Origin: Euglena gracilis
Taxonomy: Eukaryota > Euglenida > Euglenophyceae > Euglenales
Direction of reading: 5' to 3'
Length of the DNA stretch: 64,000 nucleotides
Assembly (NCBI GenBank): GCA_039621445.1
Contig: CP154956.1
Coordinates: 13,722,292 to 13,786,291, forward strand
Shown: one piece after another, positions 23,653 to 35,404 of the stretch
Layout: the number at the start of each line of letters is the position of its first letter
How positions within the stretch are numbered: the stretch's first letter is position 1
Translations under genes and position numbers: made by a program
The notes under the pieces: generated by a model
Databases searched by the model: none
What the model saw: the letters and a program-made list of their open reading frames with translations, nothing else
Told to the model about the DNA's origin: nothing

Positions 23653-24983
23653 GTGCACGTTCCCGCTCACTCGCTCTCTCCCTCCCCCCCTCCCTCTCTC
23701 TCTTGTGTGTGTGTGTGTGTGTTGTCTGCGTTGTGTGGACTTTTTGAGGAGTTCTATCCCCATCCCCGAGTGGAAAAACCTTTGGTTTTCTGCATTTGGC
23801 AAAGCGAATGCCCTTCTGACGCTGCACGCCAGGAAGTTCAAAAAAAATGCCATTTCCTCTCATTTTATTTTGAAGCATATTTCACATTTTTTGACATTTG
23901 GGTGTTTTGCAGATGAAATGGAGCATTTTTTTGGATTTATTTTCACAGAATAATCAGAAATTTTCCGTCAATTTTGGCCTGGCATGTGACCCATTGCCCG
24001 TCCGCAGAACCGAAAACTTTCCCAGCCCTCTTCAGTTTTGGGGTGGGAATTCCGCTCATCTGTTGAGAGGCGGGGCTGGCCCAGTGCTGTGGGGTGAGAG
24101 GCAAAAACCCCAAACTCCTCCGCCACCCCCCCCCCCCAGTTCACATGCCTCGCAGGGGACCTTGCCTAAGCACCACCCCAAGCACCCCCCGTCGTTCTCA
24201 ATTTCTAGGTTGGCACTTCTCCACGATAATTCTTATGAAACTGTCCATGCAAAGTGGAAGTGGACTCCCCAAAGCAAAAAAAAGTTTCATTTTTGGCACA
24301 GAGTGCCAATTTTTTCTGTAGCTAGGTTTATCCTCTCCTTAGCACCACTGGCTCTTGCCCATAATTTCCGGTTCTTCAAGGGGGTATTTGGCTGGGGGGT
24401 TTTTAACATGAAGTCAATGAATATTGTAGATGCAAAAAAGAAGCAAAAAAGCCAGAATGAGAGCGCACCCCCCACGTCAAATCCACAAATGAAAAGACTA
24501 CCCGCACTCATCCTCTCGAGAAGTGGAAAACGCTTTTGTGGAGTGGAGAGCCTTGGCAACGTTCACCCCCAAAGAGCAGCAACCAGGCTGTTTTTTAAGG
24601 TGGTGCCGACCCCACCCCGGGGGGGGGGGGGGGCCTGCCTGGGCAGGCACTCCAAAGGCACAAAACTCCGACCCCCTCGGGGGGGGGGGGGAGTAGGGCA
24701 CACGGCCAAAAGTGCCCTAGCACAGACCCGGCGCCGAAGGCGTCGGGGAGCCAAAAATGGCCTATTTTCAAAATAATGTGCCTGGGCACAGGCCAAAAGC
24801 CGACCCCCCCCCCAGGGGGAGGGGGGTGGTGCCTGCCTGGGCAGGCACTCACGGCGGACCCCCCGGGGTTGGTAAAAAATGGCCTGGCAGCAACAATACC
24901 AGAAACAATAAACCAAAAGAAAAAAACTTGGGGATGTGGTTCAGCACCACCTCCTCCTCGGGGTGAAAAGGCCTGGCAGGGCC

Positions 24984-25035
24984 AGTCGGCATTTATGCTG
25001 ATCGTCATCGATGCCCTGGAGAGCGGCTCGGGTAT
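24984..25035 (+). CDS. Unidentified gene 2, third recognised exon
   Basis: After CCTGGCAG the frame reads GQSAFMLIVIDALESGSG, a short hydrophobic strand with an acidic turn, followed by GGTATG that could serve as a donor. The exon is small and the call depends on its neighbours. Confidence 0.35.
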
Positions 25036-25197
25036 GCCAACCCATTTGTGCCCCCCCCAAAACCCAGTGTTTGGCCTAAAGGCGAAACTTGGTTGAATTA
25101 TGATCATGGATTGTGATGCATATGGGGGAAGTTTGTGAAAGACTCCTCGGAGAATTGCATGAAGCTGACCTGAAGCAGGGAAAACCCCACCCTGGGG

Positions 25198-25588
25198 GCA
25201 GGGTTTGATTTCAGGAGGGCGTACATGGTTTAGGTGGGGGGGTGTCCCCCCCCCCCCCTCCTTGCCCGCAGGGGTGGTCCGGACCCCCCCCCCCCCCCCA
25301 CCTGCCAGGGGGGTCCGGACCGACCCTTGGGGGGGGTACCCCCCCAAAAAAGGGTCAATTTTTTCCTCCGGCGCTTCGCGCCAAATTTTTTTTGCATTTT
25401 TGGCACATTTTTGCCCAAAAAGTGCCCAAAATGGCACTTTTGGTCGTTTTGGGGTGTCAAAAATTTTCGGCCACCCTGACCGCGCACCTGTTTAGGTGGG
25501 GGGGTGTCCCCCCCCACCCCCCCCTCCTGGCCCGCAGGGGGGGGGGTCCGGACCACCCCCCCCCACCTGTCCTTTTATCGAACCCTGC
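25198..25588. mobile_element. MITE copy 2 (391 bp, intact)
   Basis: The termini GCAGGGTTTGATTTCAGGA and TCCTTTTATCGAACCCTGC are inverted repeats matching at 15 of 19 positions. They are flanked by CTGGGG (25192-25197 and 25589-25594). The internal order is shared with copy 1: GGAGGGCGTACATGGTTTAG, G and C runs, CCCGCAGG, CCACCTGCCAGG, AAGGGTCAATTTTTTCCTCC, a GGCGCTTCGCGCC hairpin, and GTGCCCAAAATGGCACTTTT. It is non-autonomous. Confidence 0.88.
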
Positions 25589-26199
25589 CTGGGGGGTCTA
25601 ACCAGCCAGCACCTTTTTTTTTAAAAGCAAGCAAGCAAGCTTCCAGCCAGGCTGAGGACCCCCGGGGGGGGGAGTCGAGCGTCAACAAAGTTTTATCAGC
25701 CCGGCAGCGGGTAGGACCCCCCTGGATCCCCATCCGCTCGGGGATGGCGTCCAGCCAGCACCTTTTTTCCAGCCAGCTGGCAGGACACCCCCCCCCCAGG
25801 GATGTTCCTTAAAAAATTCCTGACCTGAAGGGTTGGCATATGGTGCGCATGGCTCTGGGAAAATATTGATGTATGTGACAAGAGGGGTGCCACAATTTCT
25901 CTGACCCTCAAGTGCCATAGGGCCAAGTGTGAAGATTCATTGGCCCACTCATTTCAATACCGCAAGGAGTCGAGAAGCCGAATCAAACGGCGAAAGTCCC
26001 CATCTTTTCCATGGGAAGCAAGCCAAAAAGTCTTTGCAGAAATTCAGTTCAAGGCTTTCAAATTTGTAAGAAGCCCTCTCCGAGTTCAACCCAGGAATAA
26101 GAGTTTCTGAGGTGATATGTCATTCAACGGTGACACGAATGCGATAACTCTTAACCGCACAACGTCAGTTTCTCGAGAAATCCGGAGAGGTGTGTTTTT

Positions 26200-26440
26200 T
26201 GGGGGGGTTAAGGGACCATCCAAATTGGGTCGGTGTTGCTGAGCTGGACTTTTGCGTCGAAATTTTTTGAAAAGGGGGTCAAAAATGTCCAAAAAGTGGC
26301 CGAAAAAAAATTGCCAAAAATGTCCAAAAATTGGCCAAAAAGTGGCCAAAAAAAAATGGCCAAAAAATGGCCAAAATGGCCCCAAAATGGCCATTTTTGG
26401 TATTTTTGGGGGGTTTCCACCTCATATTTTTGGCTGAAAA
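26200..26440. repeat. GGCCAAAAA-type low-complexity repeat
   Basis: Degenerate tandem GGCCAAAA / CCAAAAATG units (26280-26400) just before the last exon of gene 2. ORFs rich in Lys/Trp on one strand and Phe/Gly on the other are composition artefacts. Confidence 0.7.
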
Positions 26441-26508
26441 AAAAGTTGGATTCAGGCTTCTTTGCCTGTTTCCGGGTACCCGCCGGCCCAGCCCGACGCC
26501 CTCCTCAG

Positions 26509-26608
26509 AGTGCGGCGGCAACGATTGGAAGCTGAAGGCGAGCGACGCCCTGAACCACGAGGACTCGACCAAGGTGACGTACAAGTTCTACTTCGTGCAG
26601 AAGATGTG
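26509..26608 (+). CDS. Unidentified gene 2, terminal exon
   Basis: After CCTCCTCAG the frame reads CGGNDWKLKASDALNHEDST followed by KVTYKFYFVQKM and TGA at 26606-26608. It looks like the last beta strands of a globular domain. There is an abrupt change to low-coding DNA after the stop. The protein family is not recognised. A profile search with the four joined exon translations would be the way to name it. Confidence 0.5.
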
Positions 26609-26611
26609 AAC

Positions 26612-28600
26612 GGCCCTCGTACGGTCCTCTTTCGCAACCCCCATGTCTCCGCCCCCCTCCCCACTCTCAGTTTTTCTCCCGAATTCTGGCTTCCCAAGCA
26701 CGGAAGGAAGGAAGCGCTTGATTTGGGGGGGGGGGCAGATGATCACACAAAAACGGGCCGAGCTATACACTCTGGACAAACTCAGCCCAATTCATTAATC
26801 CAATATGCCCAGTGCGAAGTGCTGGGGATGATTGCGAATTGGCCCCTGAAAATGAGCCCATTTCCATGTCAAAAGTGATGATACCTTGGGGAGGATGGTG
26901 AAGGACAAGGAATCACATGCATTCCATGAAGGGCCGAAGGAATTTTCTGTGTGTTTTTGGCATTTTTTTTTTAGAAAAACGAAAAGAATCTCGAAAACAA
27001 TCTGGCACGTGTCGGCCATTGAAACATTTCAAAAAACATATCCCCTCCATTATATTGGAAAAATAAGAGCAACCAATGGAGTTTTCCCGCAGATCCCCCA
27101 GAAACCACACTGGTTTCTTGGGGTCATCCGGCACCACGCAGGCCATTTGGAGTTAAAGATCTGTGAGTGGCTATGGAATTGTTTGTGTGGCGATTGTATG
27201 ATTGCGTTCATGTTCTGGCGATTGCTTTGGCCACATGCGGACTTTGTCGCCAGTGTTTCCTTTGTGCCCCAGAGTCTACCGTTTTCGTCTGTAGTGTGTG
27301 CCTCAATGCGGTGAATCAGCAGCTCATGAATCCTTTTTTTTTGGGGCGGATATTTCTTTGACACCTCGGGCTTTGCGCTTCCCCCAAGTGAGGCCACCAT
27401 GCCTTGTTTGCCGGCTTTTTGAAGGTGTGTTTTTGGGAAGGTTAGGCTTTGCCCTTGTGCGCCTGATTTTTGCAGAAAGTTGGCTGATATTTATAGCCAG
27501 ATGGCGATAAAAGTACTGGCGCGATTTTTTTACAGGTTCGGGTTTGCTGGGCCGAAGCGTGTCTACGGCAATGACTATGGGGCTGCACACAATTTCGGGG
27601 TGAAGTCCTGCTTCTATTGCCGGCGTGTTGTTTAATTGTTTTTTTTCGGGGTCTTTCTCACTGCTTTTTGTTGCCGGAGTTGGCGGATCTTACTTTCCTT
27701 CGAACGACAAAATGAGTTTCGCAATGCTTGATTTACGGTCGGAAGAAGAAGCAAAGTACAACAGTGCATGGGGCACTGTCTTTTTGAATACAGACCTGGT
27801 GGGAGCATTTCTGCGAGACACCTCTGGGGAAGATGTCTAAAGAGTTTTGGCGGCCGGCTTGCGTTGGCAAGAAGGAGGCTGGGTACCTCGGGCTCCGCAC
27901 TTTGCCCTTTTGAGGCCATTCCTTGCTCGCCGGCGAAAAAGGCATCATGCAAAGCAGGGGCCACCCAGGGGTTACCCACCACTTACCCACCCCTTACCCG
28001 GGTCAGGGGCCTGCCTCTACGCCATATGTGGGGATTCAGCCACGTGGTGGCCCCAATTAATAAAAATGAAAGTTCCAGGTACCCCCTGCCTGACAATCAC
28101 CCCCTACAGGGGCATTTCCGCCAATTGCAGGGGGAAGGGGTGGGTAAGGGGTGGGTAAGGGGTGGGTAAGGGGTTGTTAAGGGGTGGGCAAGAGGGGTTG
28201 GGGAGGGTGAGGAGGAAGTGTATGGGGATGTTGTTGATTATGTTGGTTGACAAAACAGGATGGGTTGCATTTTCTTATGGGACCTTTGCATATCTTCCCC
28301 TCTTCGCCACATGACAGCCGTCCCTTGTGCCTTGATTGATAAAACAATCACCCTCAACTCCCTCACAAAAAAAACCTCCGCCTGGTTGTGACGTTTCACG
28401 TCCATCCTTGTGCTGTGCATTTCGTTGAATAGGTTCCGCTCTTTGCCCTCAAAATCGAACAGAGACGAGGATAAGGTTTTTTTTTGCCGGGGGGTCCGTG
28501 GGGGGGGGGGCGGAGCCCCCCCCCCCCCCCGGGCAATGGAGCAGTTCAATGGGTCCTGCTCCTTGCCATCAAAATGATGCATCCGAAAAAAATTTGTCCC
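26612..28600. other. Intergenic DNA without recognised genes
   Basis: Mixed-composition sequence. ORFs at 26886-27314 (+) and 27625-27840 (+) show no recognisable domain. GGGTAAGGGGT arrays lie at 28134-28190 and again at 28612-28680. The complementary CCCTTACCC form is at 27965-28010, so the first array and this block could form a hairpin. Confidence 0.5.
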
Positions 28601-28611
28601 ACATGACTTAG

Positions 28612-28682
28612 GGTAAGGGGTGGGTAAGGGGTGGGTAAGGGGTGGGTGTGGGGGGGGTAAGGGGTAAGGGGGTGGTAAGGGG
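28612..28682. repeat. GGGTAAGGGGTG tandem array (second copy; first at 28134-28190)
   Basis: Tandem GGGTAAGGGGT units, G-rich and telomere-like but not TTAGGG. The array interrupts the C-terminal end of the DIRS-like element on the minus strand. Confidence 0.85.
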
Positions 28683-28689
28683 GCTTCGC

Positions 28690-30190
28690 TTTGCGCCATG
28701 ACTCATGGGGGTTTGCATAAACGCCCATGTTGTCCAGTGGACTTTGTAATCCATTCACTGCTGTGGCCTCCCAGTGGGGCCACCGGCCACAAAACTGAGT
28801 AGTTTTTTGTTGCTCGTGGATGCAGCTAAATCTGTTTCCGGCTGTATGAAGTTTTGGAAATGCTGTCTTAGCAATTGAAAAAGTTGGGGGTCTGAAGAAT
28901 ACTCCCCCCTGTCCGTTTCCCATCTGCTTATGGAATCTTACAGGCATTCTTTTGAAGGTACCCAGCTTTCTTGAAGGTTTACTTGTTTTTCCATGCACCA
29001 TTTGAAAAATGGTCTCAGCATTTTGTTGAATGGGTCCTTCTGCCCCCTTTTGTTAATTAATAGTAAATTACCTGGTTGTCCACTGAAAAAGAAACCGTTT
29101 CTCCAGGTTTGCTCAAACTTTTCACAGTGCTGATTGCTGCACTGATATCCTTTACATTCATGTGTAAAATGGAGTGTTTTCTACAAAATTCCTGCACAAT
29201 TTCTCCTGTGTGGATGTCCAGCCCCGCCCTTCCAGGCATGGGTGCTGCTGTCTGAGTCTGGTTGCAATTTGGGGGAAGGGCCTGCCCCCCCCAGGTGTCC
29301 AGCAGAGTTTTTATTTCCCTTAATTATGCTTTGATTACCTGTGAAATGGGGTGTTTTGAGTCCCAGGGGGCTGTGGACTTTGCCACCAAAAAAATTGCCA
29401 GGGCATCCGTAAAAGCCCTTAAAAAGGGCAGCCCCATTAGGTTCCATCTTATTTGACCCAAAATGGCAGCCAGCTGCCTTTTTGACATGTAACATTTTTT
29501 CACAAGTTTTCCCAGCTCCTTTATTATATGGTTTTGACTTTCTGGGGGGGGCACCTGTAACTTTCCTTCCTGGAAGTTGAACTGAAAACCCAGATGGGTT
29601 ACCACTTGGGTGGGCTGGAGGGTGGACTTTTTCATGTTGATTTTGAACCCCGAATGCAGTAAATCTTTGACGACTGTGTTCAGGGGATTTTGTAAAACGT
29701 TTTGGGTGGGGGCCACCAGCAAAATGTCGTCCAGGTAAATAAGCACCTGGATGACCCTTTTTCTGCACAGATTTTTGGAAGTTTTCATGACTGACATGAA
29801 AATTTGGGGCATTATATTTACCCCAAAGCAGCCTGTTTTAAATTCCTAGGTCTGACCCCTACCTGATGCCTTAAAAATGGCCTTAGGCTTGGACTTAACA
29901 GAATATGAAAATAGGCATCCTTTAGGTATATTTTTGCTGCCCAGTGGCCTTTTTCCAAAACTGGAAAAATGTGTTGGATATGATTCAGCTTGAAAGGTTT
30001 TACTTGAAACTGCTGATTTATTTCTCTGCAGTCGCTGATCATTCTCCACTTGGTTGTTCCCCCTTCTGGTTTTGAGATTAACAACCATGGGATCAAATGC
30101 TGGGTTTCTGAATCCCAAACTTGTTTCACTCACCCAGTTTTTTCGTAATCCAGCTGAATTTTTTCTTCCTGGTTCAGGTCCAAGTTGGCT
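28690..30190 (-). pseudogene. DIRS/PAT-like retrotransposon: reverse transcriptase and RNase H, decayed
   Basis: Read on the minus strand. RT fingers carry LISKPEGGTTKWRMISDCRE (about 30080), the palm has KDAYFHI (about 29900), and the catalytic motif is LIYLDDILLVAP (about 29720). A connection with TQVVTHLGFQFNF and an RNase H-like part with SFSVDNQVIYY (about 29060) and FFKWCMEKQ ... SWVPSKECL, stop, DSISRW follow. A terminal CGRWPHWEA...YANPHESW segment is typical of DIRS-group elements. At least one frameshift (near 29815) and stops (near 30135 and 28935) break the frame. The tyrosine recombinase expected in this group was not found downstream, where GGGTAAGG repeats begin. The relationship to Ngaro or PAT cannot be decided by eye. 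Confidence 0.82.
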
Positions 30191-30419
30191 CTGGGTTTTG
30201 GGTGCGTGGACAATTTTGGGCGATTTACACAGGGGGTTGAATTCCGTTTTTGATCAATTGACATGTTGCTGGGAGGGGCATGTTTTGACCATCATTTGAG
30301 ACTTTTTTGAAGTGTCTGGTACAGGGGGGTGTCTCCCCATTTTTCCTCCGTGGAATGTATTTTCCCAACTAGATAATTTTCTGGGGGCTGGGTGGGGGGT
30401 GTTGCACATTTCACAGCCC

Positions 30420-31070
30420 CTAGAGCCCGTAGGGCTTGATCCCTTGAGTTTTCCCCTCTCGCCTGTTCGGTGGCCGTGCGCGGAATGGGCTCCCCGGCAG
30501 GCCGACTGGGGGGAAACAGTCACCCGGCGCTCCGGTTAAAATAGGCACACGTGCCCCAAAAAATCCCTTTTTTTGCGGCCTTCCGTCCCTGAATTCAGCC
30601 AGAACGTGGGTTCCGGCAGCCAAATAATTCAATAATTGGCGGAGGGGGCGAAAGTGTTTTTGGCAAACTCCTTGGGGGTGCCTCTGAAGGGGGGGGGGGG
30701 CAGGAAAAGTCTGGATTAAAATAAAAAAGGGTAGCGGGTGGGGGGGGTAGCGGAAGAACACCTTCACTTTTGTTCCCAACGCCAACTGTCTTTCTTTTTG
30801 AATTGTTTCCTTGGCTTCCCCTTTGATTGGCCTTCCGGTTTGAACAATTGTTTTCTTGAACTCAAATTGATATTTTGAAATTCCTTCCTTCAGCATGCAC
30901 AATTCTTTGAATGAAACATCAGGAAAGAGAACCTGAGGAGGAACAGTACACAGGTTAAAAAAAGTAGCAGAATGGGGCAGAAAATTCGCTAATTCAGGTG
31001 CGCAGGCGCCAGGCCGCCTCCAGCCGCCCACACTCCCCTTCCTACCCAGGCGTCCGGCCTCGCCTGCCAT
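30420..31070 (-). other. 216-aa minus ORF upstream of the DIRS-like element, unrecognised
   Basis: The middle of this ORF (LFPDVSFKELCMLKEGISKY) has normal protein character and could be part of the 5' protein of the DIRS-like element, which lies downstream on the same strand. It has no motif I can name. The Pro/Arg-rich N and C ends look like low-complexity DNA. Confidence 0.25.
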
Positions 31071-31429
31071 TTGCTAACCTCGGAGGCGGAGAGGGGGGGG
31101 GGCAATGTGCACCTCATCGACAACGTCAAAAATTGTACAAACGAGGGGAGGGTGTGAGTATACGGGGGTGCAGGGTAAACAGAGGGCAGGGGTGTTGTCC
31201 GGTCCTTCGGCCTTGGCCTTCGGCGTTTGGTGGCCTTGGGCGCCCCTTGTGTGTCGGCTTGCGCGCCACAGAAGCTTGGTCAGGGGCTGGTTGGTCCCCG
31301 GCGGTCTGGTGGCTGGCCGGCCGCAGGCTCCTGTGGGCGGTTGGGTGGGGGTGGAACACTCCGGACTCTGGGCAGAAGCCGCAGGCTTGCCGAGTGGCTC
31401 GGCAGCCGAGCCGCGCAGACCTGAAGGCT

Positions 31430-32450
31430 AGGGGCAGAGTCCGTGGGCCTGAGCCTTTCTGGGGGGGCGCCCTCCCCGTGCCGCTCCCCGGCGGGTTGGG
31501 GGAGGGGGCGGTCCCTTTGGGTCTTTCTGGTGCCTGGGGTTGTCTTCGTCTCGCCTCCTCTGCCCCCTGCCGGCTTCCCTCAGGCTGGCTGGGGGGGGGG
31601 GGCGTGCCTCTCTCTCCCTTGCGCCTGCTCGGTTCTCTTGTGGCGTTGGGGGGGGGGGTGTTCCTTGCGCCCTTTCGGTTGTCGCTTGATGCTCTGGGGA
31701 TCCGGTGGGTTTGGGCGCCCCTGGCGGGGGGGGGGGGGGCTTGGTTTTTGGTCCGGGGGTCCCGGGGACGTTTTTTTTCTTCGGGGGGTCCATTTGGGGT
31801 CTTCCGCCTTGCTGTGGGGGGTCTTTAGTCGTGCTCTTTGGGCCCCCTGTGGGGGCGGTCTTGGGTTGGTGGCCTCTTGGCCCCCACGGAGGGGGCCTGG
31901 CTCGGTTGCCTCTGGGGCCCCCTGGGAGAGGCCTGGATCGGTTGCCTCTGGGGCCCCCGGGGAGGGTCCTCGCTCGGTGGCCCTCTGGGGCCTCTCGGTG
32001 GCTCTCTGGTGTGCCTTGGCTTGCTGGTGCCCCCTCGGGGGGCTTTGGCTGTTCGGTGCCCCCTGGGGGGGGGCTGGCTTCGGTTCCCTCTGGGAGGAGG
32101 GGGGGGGGCTTGGCTCGGTGCCCCTGGGGGGGGGGGGGGCTTGCCTCCGGTCCCTGGGGGGGGGGGGGGGGGTGTGGCTTCGGTTCCCCCTGGGGGGGTG
32201 GGGGCTTGGCTCGGAGCCCCCTGCGGGGGGGGGGGGTACCTTCCCCTTGGGATGGTCTGGCTGTCTGGCTCGGTGCCCCCTGTGGGGGGGTGGGGCTGGC
32301 TGTCTGTCTTGGGGTCAGGCTGCCTGGCTCCCTGTCTCCCCTGGTGGGGGGGGTGCCTGGCTGCCCTGGATGTCTGCATTCCCTCGCACTCTGGGTGGTG
32401 CCTGGCTGGTGGCCCCCTTGGGCCGCTGGCTTGTTTGTGTGGCCTCCGCC
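31430..32450. repeat. G-rich low-complexity block
   Basis: About 1 kb of G-runs with degenerate units such as GGGGCCCCCTGGG and TTGGCTCGGTGCCCC. The composition lacks A/T-rich stops, so four or five frames are open for 250-440 codons on both strands (Pro-rich on minus, Gly/Trp-rich on plus). I treat this as repeat DNA and not as a gene. Confidence 0.7.
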
Positions 32451-32460
32451 CCCCGCTCTC

Positions 32461-33084
32461 TCACGGCGTTGTCTTCCCTTGGCCCGCTGGGGGGGTCTGC
32501 TCTGCCCCTGGCTGCCGCCCGCCTCTGGCTTCAGGCCTTTGGCGCCAGCCTCCTCCTGCCTCCACAGTATCCGTGTCAGTGTGAGGGACAGGGGCAGAGG
32601 CATCCGAAGCCGTCCGTCGGCGTGCCTCCGACGGTGTAGTCTCCACGTACCCGGCGTCCGCCAGCGTCTTGGAACACTGCGCTGCAGGTATTCTGGCGAA
32701 TTGGAAGGCAAGGAACGGCAGCAGCAGGAGCAGCCCCACAAATACACCCCCCGCTACCCAGTACGGTTTGACGCCAGGCTTTTCCAACCACCCCCCGGGG
32801 CTGCTGGGCTGGCATGGTCCGCCGTGGGTAGGGGAAAATGGGTGGCCTCCGGTTTGGGGCCGGAAAGGGCCGGGACTCACCAGGCCTGCGTTGGGGGGAT
32901 TCAGGACGCAGACACCGGCGGTGGTGCCGTCTCGCCGCCTTGAGGCCGAGGACGGGTCCTGGAGGTGCAACGGGAAGGAGCCATGGACGGCGAAGGCTCC
33001 ATTGGGACATGGAATGAATGGGGCACACTGGGTATGGGGGTGCAGGAAGAGAACGGTGTGAGAGGAACGGGGACGGCGTTGCAC
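32461..33084 (-). CDS. Possible single-pass membrane protein, C-terminal exons
   Basis: On the minus strand an extracellular-type segment containing PCPNGAFAVHGSFPLHLQDP and GVCVLNPPNAG is followed by a strong membrane helix, VAGGVFVGLLLLLPFLAFQF (about 32700-32760), and then a polar tail with SKTLADAGYVETT and TDTDTVEAGGG. A donor-like CTG|GTGAGT (at 32880) and an acceptor-like GCCAG (near 32810) suggest a 70-80-bp GT-AG intron before the helix, although the frame is open through it. If real, this would be the end of a type I membrane protein gene, with upstream exons lying in or beyond the transposon debris to the right. No family is recognised. Confidence 0.3.
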   Translation of the reverse strand: MQRRPRSSHTVLFLHPHTQCAPFIPCPNGAFAVHGSFPLHLQDPSSASRRRDGTTAGVCVLNPPNAGLVSPGPFRPQTGGHPFSPTHGGPCQPSSPGGWLEKPGVKPYWVAGGVFVGLLLLLPFLAFQFARIPAAQCSKTLADAGYVETTPSEARRRTASDASAPVPHTDTDTVEAGGGWRQRPEARGGRQPGAEQTPPAGQGKTTP

Positions 33085-33221
33085 GGGCCAGCGGCATGGG
33101 ATGGTGCCGGCCCGTACACACCGGGAAGGCAGCAGACGGAGGGGGCACCGCGTCCCCGCCTGCAGCCAGGAACTGGTTCAGTATAGGCACATACGGAGAA
33201 TGGGTCAACATCGAAGAGGTA

Positions 33222-33345
33222 GCCACAGCCGCCTGGGGTGGCAGCCACAGCAGCCTGGGGGGGCAGCCACAGCAGCCTGGCTGGCAGCCACCACCGTCGC
33301 CTGGGGGGCGGCCACAGCAGCCTGGGAGGCAGCGTGCGGCAGCAA
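33222..33345. repeat. About 21-bp CAGCCACAGCAGCCTGGG minisatellite
   Basis: Roughly six degenerate units of GGCAGCCACAGCAGCCTGGG. On the minus strand it reads as AAVAAPQA or CCGCHPR repeats depending on frame. Confidence 0.85.
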
Positions 33346-33432
33346 ATGAGCGAACACAGACACAGGCTGCGTGCACTCCGCTCCTGTCGCTTGACACACC
33401 AAGGTTGAGGCCGCAGCATAGGGATCTGGGGA

Positions 33433-35330
33433 TCAGCCTCCTGCGACAGCTGGGGAAACGCAGAGACGGAGGGACGGTCGGACAGGTGGTGCACGAAGTG
33501 CAGCGGGACAGGCTGGTGCGATGCAGCGGCGGCGACGTTCCGCGGTGGATCGTGACCTAGCGCTGGCGGTGGATCGCGTGTCGAGACGTGCTGTGCTGCA
33601 GGCACCGCTGTGCACACTGGGGGGGTCCGCTGACTCCCCTTCCTGGCTGCTTGCCTCCTCGTCCTTCTTGAGGGCCTCGTCGGGCCAGACCCACTCCTCG
33701 GGTGGGTCCTCCCACTCGGCGTTGTTGATGATCTCCTGCTTCTGCTTCTTCACCTCCGTGATGGTTACCGCCACCTCAGCCGGGTTGCGGTGGAGGTAGT
33801 CCAGCAGGTCCACCTTGATCTTCTTTGACTTGGTGCACTCGATCATCTGGTGAGAGTATCGATGGAAAAAAATTTTCACCGGCTCCCACGTGAGAGTCGG
33901 GTGGCCCTCCCACTTCATCTCGAACTCCCAGTCGCCGTCGTCTCGTCTGCGGTGCCGCCAGATCTCCTCCACCGTCCACTCCTCGATGTCCACGTCTTCC
34001 TACGGTCTGGTCTGCCGGTATGCGAACATCTTGGGCGGGCCCCACGACCGCGTGTCATCGCGGTAGGCGTTCAGCTGGCAGCGGTGGGCGTCTTGGCGGC
34101 TGTCCTCCTCCAGCTCCAGCTCGTTCGAGTGCTCGCCACGCTGCGCGGTGACGCGGGCTGGGCCAAGCCAGTAGCTCTCGAGCTTCTGGCCCGGCCGCCT
34201 CCGAGGTACCAGACCAGGTTTTCCTTGGTGAACTACTCGAGGTCCTTCCTGCTCCGTTTCTTCTGGTCAGCTTGCCGCTTGTGGAGGTCGTTGAAGACGT
34301 CGGCGAACTTCTGATCCCCTGCCTTCTGCCTCTCGAAGAACGACACGGCGGCCTCCACCATGACCGGGGCCTTGTACGGCACGCTTGCAGTCGACCGGTG
34401 CCGTCTATACAGCACCTCATACGGGCTCATGCCGTTGCGCCTTGGAGTCGTTCAGCTTCCGCACTGCCTTGGGCAGGGGCTCTACCCAGGTGATCGGGGC
34501 ATCGGCTTTCTTGCTCCGGATCCGCTTCTGCAGCTGCGCACCGAGGGACTCCTCCCGCCCGTTCGCCGCGTGGTGGTATGCCTGGGCATAGGCGTAGCAG
34601 ATCCCGTGGAGGTCGCACATGGTGTGCCACCACGCTCCGGCGAAGTGCGGCCTGCGATCACTGGTGATCACGCTGGGCAGCCCGTGCGGCGACCACCACC
34701 CCCGGTACATTGCCTTGGCCACCGTGGCGGCGGTGAGGCCGCGCGTGTGGTGGGCCGTCTCCACGACCAACCACTGTGGCGGTCGACGCAGGCGGTGAAC
34801 ACGTTGTACCACTGCCCCTCGAAGTCCACCTCCGGCATCACGAAGAGGTCGATTGCCTCCGACGCCATGACGTACGGCGGGACTGGCGTCGGGCAGACCT
34901 TCAGCCGCAGAGGCTGGTGCGGGTGCTGGGTGGCCTGGCACACCAGGCACGTTCGCTGCAGCCCGCTGACCACCTTCGCTGCCTCCATCCGGTCCGCGAA
35001 TACGTAGGTGCGCTCGGCCTCCTCCACCAGTGGGTCCCCGCCACTGTTGCCGGAGACCGAGTGCTGCTCACTCAGCACCTCCGCCAGCAGCCCGCTCGGC
35101 ACACACCACCTCCCCGCCGAGACGAGCCGCCCATCCACCAGCTGGAGCCCGCTGGGCCAGCCCGGGCTGTTGTGGGCCTGGTACCAAACAGGCTTCCAGC
35201 GCGGGCACACTGCATACGCCTTGCTCAAGTCCATGTCGAAGACGTTGATGTCCAGACCAGGCTGCGGGGGCACTGGCACGGCTGATGACGACACACCAGC
35301 TGCGGGCGATGCACACGGGACCGTCACGGG
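33433..35330 (-). pseudogene. Ty3/gypsy element 1: integrase and chromodomain part, frameshifted
   Basis: Minus strand. An HHCC zinc-binding part ends with CLVCQATQHPHQPL (about 34930). The integrase core follows, with first Asp in SEAIDLFVMPEVDF (about 34840), second Asp in SVITSDRRPHFAGAWW (about 34660) and catalytic Glu in HHAANGREESLG (about 34570). Then come SPYEVLYRRHRST (about 34420) and a chromodomain, EEWTVEEIWRHRR ... WEFEMKWEGHPTLTWEPV (about 33870-33980). The core switches frame near 34760, and a TAG precedes the chromodomain (near 34000). The chromodomain marks it as a chromovirus-type Ty3 element that probably targets histone-marked chromatin. Its RNase H half lies 3.4 kb away at 38802-39740. 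Confidence 0.88.
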
Positions 35331-35404
35331 CAGTGACAGCTCACCGGCTGTGGATGTGGCGGACGGGACGGTGGGCGCTGCAGACCAAGCACCTCTGGTC
35401 AGTC

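Noticed and set aside
31428-32943. Long ORFs on both strands (439 aa minus, 398 and 412 aa plus).
   Set aside because: They overlap each other in a G-run low-complexity block. Composition, not selection, keeps the frames open.
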